Of a DNA stretch of 64,000 nucleotides, positions 1-8,474 are shown in pieces. This stretch comes from Kribbibacterium absianum (lineage in GTDB: Bacteria > Actinomycetota > Coriobacteriia > Coriobacteriales > Atopobiaceae). The notes under the pieces were generated by a model. That model had not been told where the DNA came from. It saw nothing but the letters and a program-made list of their open reading frames with translations, and searched no databases. The position numbers were made by a program, and so were the translations under genes. Position 1 is the stretch's first letter. Each line of letters begins with the position of its first letter. The stretch lies in the NCBI RefSeq assembly GCF_030067705.1, contig NZ_JASJEX010000002.1, positions 124,001 through 188,000 on the forward strand, in the 5' to 3' direction.

Positions 1-70
1 TGCGGGTCTATGTTCGCAAATTGAGGGACTTCACAAAACACTGACAGAACATTTGTACGACTCAGAGGCG

Positions 71-164
71 TGGACAAACGGCTCTCTCCGAAGCGTCCAA
101 CCGTGGACAAATGGCTCTCTCCGAAGCGTCCAGGCGTGGACAAATGGCTCTCTCCGAAGCGTCC
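71..164. repeat. Three tandem copies of a 28-29 bp palindromic repeat
   Basis: Units at 71-99, 104-132 and 137-164 read TGGAC-AAA-(C/T)GG-CTCTCT-CCG-AAGC-GTCCA, with the last unit lacking the final A. Each unit can fold with TGGAC/GTCCA and (C/T)GG/CCG stems; the C-to-T change keeps a G-U pair in RNA. A second cluster of three related units lies at 21944-22037. The repeats sit downstream of the 250-762 gene and its terminator. No spacer diversity is present, so this is not a CRISPR. Confidence 0.85.
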
Positions 165-182
165 GGGAGCGGGAACGGAAAA

Positions 183-225
183 CGCGCAATGAGCCAGGGC
201 CCGACGGGTGCTGACTCATTGCGCG
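183..225 (-). terminator. Rho-independent terminator of the adhesin operon
   Basis: An 11-bp perfect stem (CGCGCAATGAG at 183-193 with CTCATTGCGCG at 215-225) encloses a partly paired inner arm. On the minus strand it is followed by a T-rich run (GTTTTCCGTT). It lies just past the stop at 250. Part of the loop, CCCGACGGGTGCTGAC, recurs in the terminator at 49687-49711. Confidence 0.75.
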
Positions 226-249
226 CTTGATGCGGATGTCCGCGAACGG

Positions 250-762
250 TTAGATCGTTGCCAGGATCTGCTGCAGCTGCTGCGGATCGTCGAACTGCCA
301 GCGGAGTGCCTGATCGCCGTCGGGCTTCACGACCTCGCCCTTCCAGGTGGTGTCGTCGCCGTCGGCCTTGAACTCACGGGTGCGGACCATGTACTCGGGG
401 GTGAACTCCTCCTCGTCGGGGAAGTCCTTGCGACCGAACCCATAGTCCAGGTCCTTGAGCAGCGCGTAGGTGGTGTCCTGCGCGGTGCGGCCGTCCATCT
501 CCACCAGGCCCTTCTCGGGATTGAAGACGGCGGGCATGGCGCCGGCCTCGCCCACGTACACGGTGCGCACGCGCTCCTTGCGCGTGTTGTCGGCGCGGAC
601 GGTGAGGTAGACGGCCACACCGATCACCGCCCACCAGGCGATGGCCACGATCAGGTCCAGCGGGTCGTCGACCAGGTACAGGCCTGTCGCATACCACACG
701 AACAGCAGCACGCCGCAGGCAACTGCCAGGAGGGCGTAGATCGCTGTGCTTGCCTTTGACAT
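250..762 (-). CDS. Small two-TM membrane protein of unknown function
   Basis: This 170-residue protein has two hydrophobic segments (about residues 7-27 and 36-56). A soluble acidic C-terminal part of about 110 residues follows and carries no motif I recognise. The start ATG at 762 is preceded by AAAGGAGAG at good spacing. The gene lies 60 bases behind the adhesin on the same strand and ends at a strong terminator, so it is probably the last gene of that transcript. A hairpin between the two genes could reduce its expression. It could be an accessory of surface display or unrelated; nothing in the sequence decides this. Confidence 0.8.
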   Translation of the reverse strand: MSKASTAIYALLAVACGVLLFVWYATGLYLVDDPLDLIVAIAWWAVIGVAVYLTVRADNTRKERVRTVYVGEAGAMPAVFNPEKGLVEMDGRTAQDTTYALLKDLDYGFGRKDFPDEEEFTPEYMVRTREFKADGDDTTWKGEVVKPDGDQALRWQFDDPQQLQQILATI

Positions 763-780
763 GTGTCTCTCCTTTGGGAG

Positions 781-807
781 GGGTGCCGGGGACGAGCCCC
801 GGCACCC
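781..807 (-). promoter_or_regulatory. Intercistronic hairpin
   Basis: GGGTGCCGGGG and its complement CCCCGGCACCC flank a 4-5 base loop between the adhesin stop (823) and the ribosome binding site of the next gene. There is no T-run, so it is more likely an RNA-processing or stability hairpin, or a weak terminator, than a full stop. Confidence 0.5.
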
Positions 808-822
808 AGCGTTACTTACGTA

Positions 823-3800
823 CTAGACGTGCTGCGTCTCGGTGACGGTGTCCGCGTCCATATCCACCACGTCGCGGCCGTCCACGAAGTCGCTCTTCAC
901 GGACTTCAGCTGGCTCGCCAGACGCTGGCGACGGCCCACGAGCACCGCGCCGCTCACCACGGTGGCGACGATGCCCACGAACATCACCCAGTGCACCCAG
1001 CACTCCTGCTCGATCAGGTTCATGAGCGGGGTCGCGTCCTCACCGATGGTCTCGGGCTCGGCGGCCTGCGGGGTCGCGTCGTCAGCGATGGTCTCGGTGG
1101 CAGCCGGGGCCGCGGGCGCCGGAGCGGGCGCCGCAGGAGCAGCAGCCGGAGCAGCCGGAGTCACGGTCGGCGTCGTCGGAGCGGCGGGCGTCGGCGGCGT
1201 GGTCGGCGGCACAGGCGCAGCCACCGGGGTCACGGTCAGCGCGCCGAGGACCCACGTCACCGCGTAGTTGCGGAGCACGTTGTCCGGGTCGTTCACCGTG
1301 GCGGTGTTCTCGGACGTGCCGACGGTCTGGCGCATGCCCGTGGCCGTGATGGTGAGCAGCGAACCCTCGCCGTTCACGAAGCCGTCGCTCGTGACGGTGC
1401 CGCTGGTGAGCGGCGTGCCATCGAACACCTTGGTCGCGGAGCCGGTGGTGATGGTCAGCGGCGCCTGGGCGATCTGGAACCCGGTCTGGAACTCGCCGGC
1501 GTAGTTGCCGATGCCGCGCACGGCCACGGTCGCAGCGCCCGCGTCGGTGTTGTTCGAGTACACCAACTCGTAGTCGGTGCCCTCAGCCAGCGGGTTGCCG
1601 TTGCGGTCCACCACCGTCGGCGCCGGGGTCTGCGCCGTGCCGTTGTACGTGACATTGCCCGGGGCGGTGACGGTCACGCCGCTGTAGACCGGCTGGTCCG
1701 GGTTGTCCGGGTCCGGGTCCACCGGGTCGGTCGGGTCGATGGACTGGGCGGTGATGGTCAGCGTGCCGGCGGCGAAGCTCACCGTGTAGTTGCCCTGCTC
1801 CGCAGCGCCACTGGCGTTGATGGCGTAGGTGCCCGTGGCCTCGCCGGCCTCACGCTCGAGGCCGTAGTTAATCAGCGAGGCGCTCTCGCCATTGACCAGA
1901 CCCTCCACCGTGGCGGAGAAGGCCGGGTCCTCGGCGCCGTACACCTTGACCGCGTCGTTGGCCGTGACGGTCACCTGGGCCGGCAGGATCCGGTAGGTGC
2001 GCTCGACGGTGCCGGTGTAGTTGCCCGTGCCGGTCACGGTCACGGTGACGGTGCCGGTGTTGGTCGCGGCGGAGTACTCCACCGTGTAGTCCGTGCCCTC
2101 GACCAGCTGCTCGCCGGCCTTGTTGAAGACCTGGACGGCCTGCCTCTGCTCGCTGCCGTTGTAGGTCACGTCGCTCGGCTGGCTGACGCCGTAGCCCTTC
2201 TTGGCGCCGTCGGGGTCGGTCGGGTCGACCGGGTCGGTCGGGTTGCTCGGGTCGAGCGTCTGCTGCGTGACCGTCAGCGTGCCGGGCAGGTAGGTCACGT
2301 TGTAGTTGCCGTTGGTGCCAGGCGTGGCCGTGATCGCGTACTCGCCCAGCTCCTCGCCGGCCTCGCGGCTCAGCGTGTAGTCCAGCTGGTCGTCACCGAA
2401 GACCTGGCCATCGGTAATCTTCGCAGTCAGCTGCGGGTCGTCGGCGCCGTACTCCTTGGTCTGGTCGTCGGCCGTGACGGTGACCTCGGCCGCCTTGATC
2501 TGGTAGCTCACGGTCACGGAGCCGGTGTAGTTGCCCTTGGCGGTGACGGTGACCTCGACGGTGCCCACGTTCACGGTATCGTCGCTGTAGGTGAGGTCGT
2601 AGTCCGTGCCCTCGACCAGCACGTTGCCCTGGCCGTCGGTCACGACCGGCTTCTCCTGCTGGCTCTGGCCGTTGTAGGTCACGTCAGCGGGGGCCTGGAC
2701 CTCGGCGCCGGTGTAGCGCGGGTCCTCCTCGCCGGTGCCCGGGTCGGTCGGGGTGATGGACTGCTGCGTGATGGTCAGGTTGGCCGGCTGGTACTTCACC
2801 GTGTAGTTGCCCTGGTCCTCGGTGCCGCTGGCCACGACCGCGTCGTAGTACACGCCCGGGGTCTCCGCGTGGCCTTCAGCGATGGCCACTGCGTACTTCA
2901 CCGCGTCGCTGCCGATCAGCCCGGTGACGGTGGCGCCGAGCGTCACGTCCGAGTCCGGTGTGCCGTAGGCCTTGGTGGCCGCGTTCGCGGAGACAATCGC
3001 GGTGGCCGGGGTGATCCGGTAGGTCACGGTCGTGCTGCCGGTGTAGTTGCCCTGACCGGTGACGGTGATGGTCACGGTGCCGACGTTGGTGGTGTTCTCA
3101 GACCACGCGACGGTGTACTCGCTGTCAAGCAGGAGCGTCTTGCCGTTCTTGTCCGTCACGGTCGGCAGCAGCTTCTGCTCGGAGCCGTTGTAGACGGTGT
3201 CGCGCGGGCCGGCCACCTGGATTCCGACGTAGTCCGGATCCTCCGGATTGACGGACTGAGCCGTGATGGTCAGCTTGCCGGTGTTGACGCTGACGTTGTA
3301 GTTGGGGTTCTCCCGGTAGGAGGCGGTCAGCGTGATGTCGTCGCCGACGTCCTCCTTGTCGGCGTCGCCCTCGGCGCGGCCGTAGGCGACGTCGCCCAGG
3401 TCGTCCTCGGCCACCAGGTCGCCCACGGTGCCGGTGAGGGCCGGGTCGTCGGCCCCGTAGACCTTGGTCTTGCTGTCGACGGTGATGGTGACGGAGCGCC
3501 TGTTGATTTCATAGGACAGACCCTTCACCGTGCCATAGAGAGAAGGATCGGTAGCAGTCAGCGTCATCGTCACCGTACCGGCGTCCTTAGTGTTGCTGCT
3601 GCCGTAGTCAAGGGTGTAATTGCCTGTCACTTCAGAACTGAATTGCGGTTTCAGCTTCTGATCGAGGCCGTTGTAGGTCACGTCATTCGGCTTCGTCACG
3701 GTCACGAACACCGGGTACAGCACATTCTCCTGCGGATTCTCGTTGTTCACGCGATAGGTCCCACCAACGGAATGCGTAGGCGAGGTCGCATTCTCGTCGG

Positions 3801-4725
3801 TGCTCCACCCGACGAACACCCTCTTGTTGCCGTCAGCCTGAACCACGGGGTCAAGAAGCTCCTTGATGTTGGAGTCGGTTGCGCCGAGCAGGGTCTCCTT
3901 GGAGTTCAAGGTGATTCCGCTAACGGTGTAAGCATTTTCGCCCACCTTATAGGTGAGAGTCGTGGTCTCAGCCACGTCACGCCAGTGCGCCGTCAGAGTC
4001 ACGTCGGCGGTCATCGTGATGCTATCGCCCGCATAGTATTGCTGACCCGAAGCGTCGGTCCAGTACAGGAACTCCTTGCCGGAAGGAGCAGCCGGGTTGA
4101 GGGCGGCCGCCTTGGCGTTGAGTTCGTACGCCCTGGAGTCAACAGGTTCCTCGGCAGTAATGTCGCCCATGTTGTACGTCACCGTGTACGTCTCGCCCTT
4201 GAGACGGAAACCCAGGGTCGTATCGTCGTAGAGTTTCTGGTGGACGTCATAGACGGTGCCGTCGGCGTTCAACCAGCAGTCGATTTCGTAGCCAGCAGTA
4301 GCGACATCGGAAAGCAGCTGCATGTACTCGTCGCTCTCGGCGATGGAGCTGCCCTTGGGGATGGTCAGCGTGCGGTTCTCGCCCAGGACAGACGGAACCG
4401 TGACGGTGATGGTCAAATACGGCTCGGCCCAGTAGGCGTAGAGCACCAGATTCTTGGCCGGCATGGTCTGACCCTCGAAGCTGAAAGGTTCGAGATCGTC
4501 AGTGACGAGCTTGGGCTCGACCGTGTACCAGCCCTTGAACTCAGCGTTCTCGGAAACATCCGCAGGACGGCCCGGCTCGCCGCCGTAACCGGCGATGGAG
4601 GCCTCGTATTTGACAGACCTCGTGTCCTCGACGCCGTAGTTGTTCAGAGTGAGATCGTAAGAAGCACGTCCGTAGTAGAGAGTCATTCCTTTAGTAGAGA
4701 TGGACTTCTTCGTCCAGGCTCCCAA
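823..4725 (-). CDS. MBG-repeat surface adhesin, C-terminal part (frameshifted from the upstream ORF)
   Basis: The reading frame is about 1300 residues. It starts with a Listeria-Bacteroides-type segment (FKGWYTVEPK, YAYWAEP). It then carries about five alternating modules of roughly 170 residues. Each module combines a DVTYNG...GNYTG strand-rich domain with an MBG-like domain (KVYGADDP or similar), separated by Asp/Pro-rich linkers. A Pro/Ala/Thr stalk follows, then twin acidic motifs (IADDATP, IGEDATP), CWVHW, one transmembrane helix and a basic cytoplasmic tail. No LPXTG is visible. There is no convincing own start: the first start codon in frame is a TTG without a ribosome binding site, and the frame is open upstream of it. 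This is therefore the continuation of the 4683-6950 ORF after a one-base shift. Role in host or mucin adhesion is inferred from the domains. Confidence 0.8.
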   Translation of the reverse strand: MGAWTKKSISTKGMTLYYGRASYDLTLNNYGVEDTRSVKYEASIAGYGGEPGRPADVSENAEFKGWYTVEPKLVTDDLEPFSFEGQTMPAKNLVLYAYWAEPYLTITVTVPSVLGENRTLTIPKGSSIAESDEYMQLLSDVATAGYEIDCWLNADGTVYDVHQKLYDDTTLGFRLKGETYTVTYNMGDITAEEPVDSRAYELNAKAAALNPAAPSGKEFLYWTDASGQQYYAGDSITMTADVTLTAHWRDVAETTTLTYKVGENAYTVSGITLNSKETLLGATDSNIKELLDPVVQADGNKRVFVGWSTDENATSPTHSVGGTYRVNNENPQENVLYPVFVTVTKPNDVTYNGLDQKLKPQFSSEVTGNYTLDYGSSNTKDAGTVTMTLTATDPSLYGTVKGLSYEINRRSVTITVDSKTKVYGADDPALTGTVGDLVAEDDLGDVAYGRAEGDADKEDVGDDITLTASYRENPNYNVSVNTGKLTITAQSVNPEDPDYVGIQVAGPRDTVYNGSEQKLLPTVTDKNGKTLLLDSEYTVAWSENTTNVGTVTITVTGQGNYTGSTTVTYRITPATAIVSANAATKAYGTPDSDVTLGATVTGLIGSDAVKYAVAIAEGHAETPGVYYDAVVASGTEDQGNYTVKYQPANLTITQQSITPTDPGTGEEDPRYTGAEVQAPADVTYNGQSQQEKPVVTDGQGNVLVEGTDYDLTYSDDTVNVGTVEVTVTAKGNYTGSVTVSYQIKAAEVTVTADDQTKEYGADDPQLTAKITDGQVFGDDQLDYTLSREAGEELGEYAITATPGTNGNYNVTYLPGTLTVTQQTLDPSNPTDPVDPTDPDGAKKGYGVSQPSDVTYNGSEQRQAVQVFNKAGEQLVEGTDYTVEYSAATNTGTVTVTVTGTGNYTGTVERTYRILPAQVTVTANDAVKVYGAEDPAFSATVEGLVNGESASLINYGLEREAGEATGTYAINASGAAEQGNYTVSFAAGTLTITAQSIDPTDPVDPDPDNPDQPVYSGVTVTAPGNVTYNGTAQTPAPTVVDRNGNPLAEGTDYELVYSNNTDAGAATVAVRGIGNYAGEFQTGFQIAQAPLTITTGSATKVFDGTPLTSGTVTSDGFVNGEGSLLTITATGMRQTVGTSENTATVNDPDNVLRNYAVTWVLGALTVTPVAAPVPPTTPPTPAAPTTPTVTPAAPAAAPAAPAPAPAAPAATETIADDATPQAAEPETIGEDATPLMNLIEQECWVHWVMFVGIVATVVSGAVLVGRRQRLASQLKSVKSDFVDGRDVVDMDADTVTETQHV

Positions 4726-6950
4726 GAGCTGAACTTCGTACCGACGCTCACGAGGTTCTTCTGATAGAAACCCGTGATCGGGAAATAATCCTCTTCGTAA
4801 GTGAGGGAACTGACGCCACGGGCCGAGCTTTGGCGGTATTGGTAGTAGCAGACCCCGTCGTGGATAACCGTCGCTGCTCCGGCGGGTGCAGTGGCGGCGC
4901 TACCGTCCATGGTTTCCACGTAGTAGTACCAGGTTTTGGAGCTATCCCGACTCGTACGCAGAGTCATTGTGAGATCCTGACCCGGCATTTTCGCCAGGTA
5001 CGCATAAAACTTGCCGGTGATGCTCGACGTGAAGGTGTACCCCTGGTCAGTCTGCGTTTTTATCTCCGGGTGTGCCCAAACCGACGAAAGGTCGGCATCA
5101 TACTTCATCTCTGCGTTGAACAGCGTTTTCGAATACCACCCCGAGCCCTGGACAAACTTCAGCGTGTAGGTGATCCGCGAGTAGTAGACGTTCACCACCG
5201 ACGAGCCGTTCTCGGCGATGGTGGCAGTCGACGACGTCTTGAACGTGAAGTGCTCGGCATCGGCCGTGCCTTTCGGCAGCGCGCCGGTGGTCGCGTCCAG
5301 CGTAATCTGGCTGGAGGCCGAGGCCTCCATTTGCCCGGTGGCAAGCACGGAGTAGTCGTTGTCGTCGGCGTTCTCGCCCCAGTACACAACGGTGTAGCTC
5401 ACCGGCTCACCCTCCCACACCGCATAGAGCGTGGTGTCGCCGGTAGGCGTGAAGGTGCCGGAGACCATGTTGCTGCCATCGGGATCAGTCGCCCAACCCT
5501 TGAAGGTGTAGTGGTTGCGCTCGGAGGTGAAGGAGTCCACGTCGACAGAACCGCCGTCCGTCACGCTCTGGGAGGCCACAGACGAACCACCTTGCGTGTC
5601 GAAGCGTACCCAGCTGCAACTGACTGTCTCGGGATAGAGCACTGTGCCGTTGGCAACGTCAGCAATCGCGCTTCCCACCGGGTAGGACTTCCCATCACCG
5701 TCCTGCCAGGCCGTGACCTTGCGGCCAACAGGCTCGTAGCCGTCATAAGCCAAGACGCTGCCCGCAGCCATCTCGTCGGCCGTGAAGACCGTCGTGTTCA
5801 CGACGGAACGAGAGCCGTTATCCTCGATGGACATGAAGTACAGGTATTGAGCCTCGTTGAAGACGGCCTTAAGAACCACGGTCTCGTCCTTCGTCAGGCC
5901 CTCCACCGTTTGGCCAAAGCCTGTGAACAGCGTGCCATTCTCGGTGGTCCACCGCGCGAACTTGCAGTTCTGCTTGGTGGGAGTCGCAGGCTGGATCAAA
6001 GCCTGGCCGTTCGCAACAATCTGCCGACTGAGAACGTCGCCCTCATCGTTTTGGAACACATAGGTCCGGTAATACGTCTGGGCATCGTCCTCAGGCACAA
6101 GCGCGTAGGGTCGCAGACCGGAATCCAGGGAGGTCGTTACCTCCGGAACGGAGCTGGCATCGGCGAAGAGGCTCTTCCTGCTCTCCTCTTGGACTTGCGT
6201 ATCGTCGACGCCCTGGTCCTTCATGCCTTCGTCGGCCGCAGGCTCGCCCTTTGCATCGGACTCGCCGGAGCCCTCCGCCGGCTTTGTATCGCCCACGTTC
6301 GCGGCATCGTCCGCACCGGTGCTCGGGGTCCCCTCGGGCTTGGTGACCTCCGGCGTCTCCGGCTCGGTGACCTGGGGGATCTCCGGCTCGGCAGGCGTGG
6401 TCGGGGCAGCGGAATCGCTCGGGTTCTCCGATGTGTTGTCAGCGGGCTCCGTGGTGGCCGGCTCCTGGGGCTCGGTCACTTGCTCTTCGAACCACGCGCG
6501 CAGCGTGGTGTCCTTGTCGATGGCGGTGTCGAAGTTGAACGCGTCGCCAGCAGTGTTGATGTTGTTGTTGGCGTCGACGAGGTACCAGCCCTTGAAGACC
6601 CAGCCGTCCCGGACGGGATCCCCGGGCTTGGAGACCTTCTTGCCGGAGGCAACCTTCTCCTTGTGGTCCTCGGAACCCTCGGCCTCAAAAGTCACCGTGT
6701 ACTCTACGGGCGCTGGCTCAGGGGTCTCGACGGCGGCGGGCTCCGCGGGGGCGGGCTGAGCGGTCTCCTCCGCGGCGGGCTGCTCGACGACGGGCTGCTC
6801 GGCCGTCTCCTGCTGCTGCTTCTCCTCCTGCGCCTCGTTCAACGTGGTTGCGATCGCGACGGGGTTCGCGGACTGGAACGTCATGAGCGCCGTCAGCGAG
6901 AACGCGATAGCGCGATACGGAATCGAATGGCGGTCGTAGAGGCTAGGCAT
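4683..6950 (-). CDS. MBG-repeat surface adhesin, N-terminal part with signal peptide (frameshifted)
   Basis: This 755-residue ORF begins at ATG 6950 after TGAGGAG. It has a signal peptide (basic start, hydrophobic stretch about residues 14-33), a Glu/Gln/Pro/Ala-rich low-complexity region, and several Listeria-Bacteroides (InlB B-like) repeats with the pattern FKGW...TTLYAVWE. The last 13 or so residues after KFSSW are basic and unlike the rest. The -1 frame continues with TLYYGRASYDLTL, the expected repeat ending. The two ORFs overlap at 4683-4725 and together would make one adhesin of about 2040 residues. Either the gene is a pseudogene, it phase-varies, or the base count here is wrong. G+C is visibly lower than in neighbouring genes. 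Confidence 0.8.
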   Translation of the reverse strand: MPSLYDRHSIPYRAIAFSLTALMTFQSANPVAIATTLNEAQEEKQQQETAEQPVVEQPAAEETAQPAPAEPAAVETPEPAPVEYTVTFEAEGSEDHKEKVASGKKVSKPGDPVRDGWVFKGWYLVDANNNINTAGDAFNFDTAIDKDTTLRAWFEEQVTEPQEPATTEPADNTSENPSDSAAPTTPAEPEIPQVTEPETPEVTKPEGTPSTGADDAANVGDTKPAEGSGESDAKGEPAADEGMKDQGVDDTQVQEESRKSLFADASSVPEVTTSLDSGLRPYALVPEDDAQTYYRTYVFQNDEGDVLSRQIVANGQALIQPATPTKQNCKFARWTTENGTLFTGFGQTVEGLTKDETVVLKAVFNEAQYLYFMSIEDNGSRSVVNTTVFTADEMAAGSVLAYDGYEPVGRKVTAWQDGDGKSYPVGSAIADVANGTVLYPETVSCSWVRFDTQGGSSVASQSVTDGGSVDVDSFTSERNHYTFKGWATDPDGSNMVSGTFTPTGDTTLYAVWEGEPVSYTVVYWGENADDNDYSVLATGQMEASASSQITLDATTGALPKGTADAEHFTFKTSSTATIAENGSSVVNVYYSRITYTLKFVQGSGWYSKTLFNAEMKYDADLSSVWAHPEIKTQTDQGYTFTSSITGKFYAYLAKMPGQDLTMTLRTSRDSSKTWYYYVETMDGSAATAPAGAATVIHDGVCYYQYRQSSARGVSSLTYEEDYFPITGFYQKNLVSVGTKFSSWEPGRRSPSLLKE

Positions 6951-7576
6951 TGCTCCTCACTTTCCGGCTTTGGGCGCCGTGCCCGCAGAGGCTCTGGGCA
7001 CAACTGTCGCCGATTCTTGTTCTTACTGTTTTGGCATTCTCAGGTGCGTTGTAACATTGGTAAAGTTAAGCGTAACTGAAATACAAACGGCACACGAATG
7101 GTGCCCGGGTGGCCCTCCGATACGCAACCAGTGGCTCAACGCGGTTCTCAGGTGAGCGGGGTGCCGAGCCCTTTGGTTTCCGTCCGTCTACATGCCACTT
7201 TATGTTGGCAAAGCGATGGAATCCAAAGAGTTGGCGCATGTCCTGCCGTGGGGATTTCAGGTTCACCGCCATTGACCTGAACTAGTTGATACATCATTTG
7301 CAACCATTTCGGTCTTCAGAAACCGTTGCGTTCATTAATTCTTTTTGCACCTATTAGTGGATTGTTCGGCAGGCGCTCTCTTGCGTTTCTCATGGGTCAC
7401 GCTGCGGCCTCTGGCACCGCGCCCCCTCGCGGTGTGCCGCAAGCGCGCGGGAAGGCGGATCGCTAACCAGTGGTAAGCAACCGAAGAGGAGCCTCGCGGG
7501 TGTCGGGCGCCCACACGAAGGCGGGGCGCCCGACACCAATGGGTTGTGCCAGATGGACACCGCAGCGGAATACAAT
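6951..7576. other. Intergenic region between adhesin and toxin-antitoxin operon
   Basis: The stretch is A+T-richer from about 7000 to 7380 and should hold the adhesin promoter, but I cannot fix its boxes. It contains a perfect 13-bp inverted repeat (7500-7512 with 7524-7536, GTGTCGGGCGCCC) and a smaller GGCACCGCG hairpin near 7415-7435. Short ORFs here lack ribosome binding sites and are not credible genes. Confidence 0.5.
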
Positions 7577-7612
7577 CCAGCGTTATGGCTATTATAATAG
7601 CTATAACGCTGG
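7577..7612 (+). promoter_or_regulatory. Palindromic operator overlapping the -10 box of the toxin-antitoxin operon
   Basis: A 36-bp inverted repeat with one mismatch (arms begin CCAGCGTTAT) is centred on TATTATAATA. A TATAAT box lies at 7593-7598, exactly at the centre. The ribosome binding site AAAGGAG follows directly. This layout fits autorepression by the antitoxin or toxin-antitoxin complex. Confidence 0.75.
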
Positions 7613-7624
7613 AAAGGAGTGACT

Positions 7625-7918
7625 GTGGAAGACCTGCTAGAGCTTGAGGAGCCCGTTTCTGTGGCAGACGCCAAGAACCGCTTCACGCAGATTGCGGCCC
7701 AGGTGCAGTCGACGGGCGTTCCTCGCCCCGTGCAGCGATACGGGGCCCCCTACGTGGTGATCGCACCCGCACAAAACCCCGAGGCCGCGCGCAAGGCCCG
7801 CATTGCAGCCGCGCGACGCCAGCGCGAAACCTGGAAGCACGAAGGGCGACGGACGTGGTCACCAGGCGCAAGTGACAAGGAGCTGCTGGAACAGGCCCTC
7901 GAGGACCGCCATGCTTAG
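7625..7918 (+). CDS. Phd/YefM-like antitoxin
   Basis: The product is a 97-residue protein. Its N-terminal part (EPVSVADAKNRFTQIAAQVQ...PRPVQRYGAPYVVIAP) follows the Phd/YefM pattern of a short DNA-binding and dimerisation domain. The C-terminal half is basic then acidic and would be the toxin-neutralising tail. GTG at 7625 is chosen because AGGAG lies five bases before it; an in-frame GTG at 7619 would overlap the ribosome binding site. The stop overlaps the toxin start by eight bases, so the two are translationally coupled. The 36-bp palindrome directly upstream is the likely binding site. Family assignment is from pattern only. Confidence 0.75.
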   Translation: MEDLLELEEPVSVADAKNRFTQIAAQVQSTGVPRPVQRYGAPYVVIAPAQNPEAARKARIAAARRQRETWKHEGRRTWSPGASDKELLEQALEDRHA

Positions 7919-8369
7919 GTTTCTCGTGGACACCAACGTGTTGCTCGACCTCGAGCTGCCCGAACGCCCCAGAAACCAGCTGGCAGAGGCTCTCTTTGCG
8001 GCAGCAGAGGATGACTACGTGCAGCTGTGCGCGTGCACGGCGGCGTATAAAGACGTGGATTACATAGTGCGAGCGTGTCTCAAGAGGGAGGGCTGGGGTC
8101 CCCTCGAGGCCAAGTCCCGAGCCTTCGAGTGTGCACGGAACGCGTTCGACTCTGTGGTGACCCTCCCGCTTACCGGCGCCATGACCGAGCTCGGGTTTGG
8201 CTATGCGGCGTCCGGATCAGAACAGAACCTCGAAGACGCACTTGTCCGCGCGTGTGCGGAAGTGGCTGGCGTGGACGCCATCGTCTCGAGCGATGCAAGG
8301 GCGTTCAAAGACGCTTCCGTGCCGGCGGTCTCCTTGGAGGAGGCTCTGAGGCTGGCCTTTGAAGAGTGA
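7911..8369 (+). CDS. PIN-domain toxin (probable ribonuclease)
   Basis: This 152-residue protein opens with LRFLVDTNVLLDLEL, the typical PIN-domain start with the first catalytic Asp. Further acidic residues fit the metal site: DVDYIV in the middle, then ALVRACAEVAGVDAIVSSD and the nearby DARAFKD. PIN toxins cleave RNA, often tRNA or rRNA. ATG 7911 overlaps the antitoxin stop (ATGCTTAG), typical of a two-gene toxin-antitoxin operon. The frame is open further upstream, but that part lies inside the antitoxin gene and has no ribosome binding site. Confidence 0.85.
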   Translation: MLRFLVDTNVLLDLELPERPRNQLAEALFAAAEDDYVQLCACTAAYKDVDYIVRACLKREGWGPLEAKSRAFECARNAFDSVVTLPLTGAMTELGFGYAASGSEQNLEDALVRACAEVAGVDAIVSSDARAFKDASVPAVSLEEALRLAFEE

Positions 8370-8418
8370 CGCCACTTTGTGTTGCGATCACAAAGCAAGC
8401 GCCCCGCGCGACAGAAAG

Positions 8419-8446
8419 GGCCCCGCGACCATCCCGTCGCGGGGCC
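8419..8446. terminator. Terminator between the convergent PIN toxin and ppc genes
   Basis: An 11-bp perfect stem (GGCCCCGCGAC with GTCGCGGGGCC) has a six-base loop. On the minus strand it is followed by CTTTCT, so it mainly serves ppc. It may also stop the toxin transcript. Confidence 0.75.
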
Positions 8447-8474
8447 TCGTGCGCACCATATGGCCCCTGCGCGA

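Noticed and set aside
71-164. CRISPR array
   Set aside because: Units are almost contiguous with only 4-base gaps, no unique spacers exist, and no cas genes are in the window.
4683-4735. Programmed -1 frameshifting in the adhesin
   Set aside because: No X-XXY-YYZ heptamer or downstream pseudoknot is visible in the overlap, so a mutation or sequence error is more likely.
763-4764. A 1333-codon plus-strand ORF opposite the adhesin
   Set aside because: It has no ribosome binding site and a His/Arg/Val/Gly-rich translation typical of antisense frames in G+C-rich DNA. The minus strand carries clear domains.
7066-7380. Short ORFs of 60-70 codons upstream of the adhesin
   Set aside because: No ribosome binding sites, no codon bias and no similarity to known peptides.
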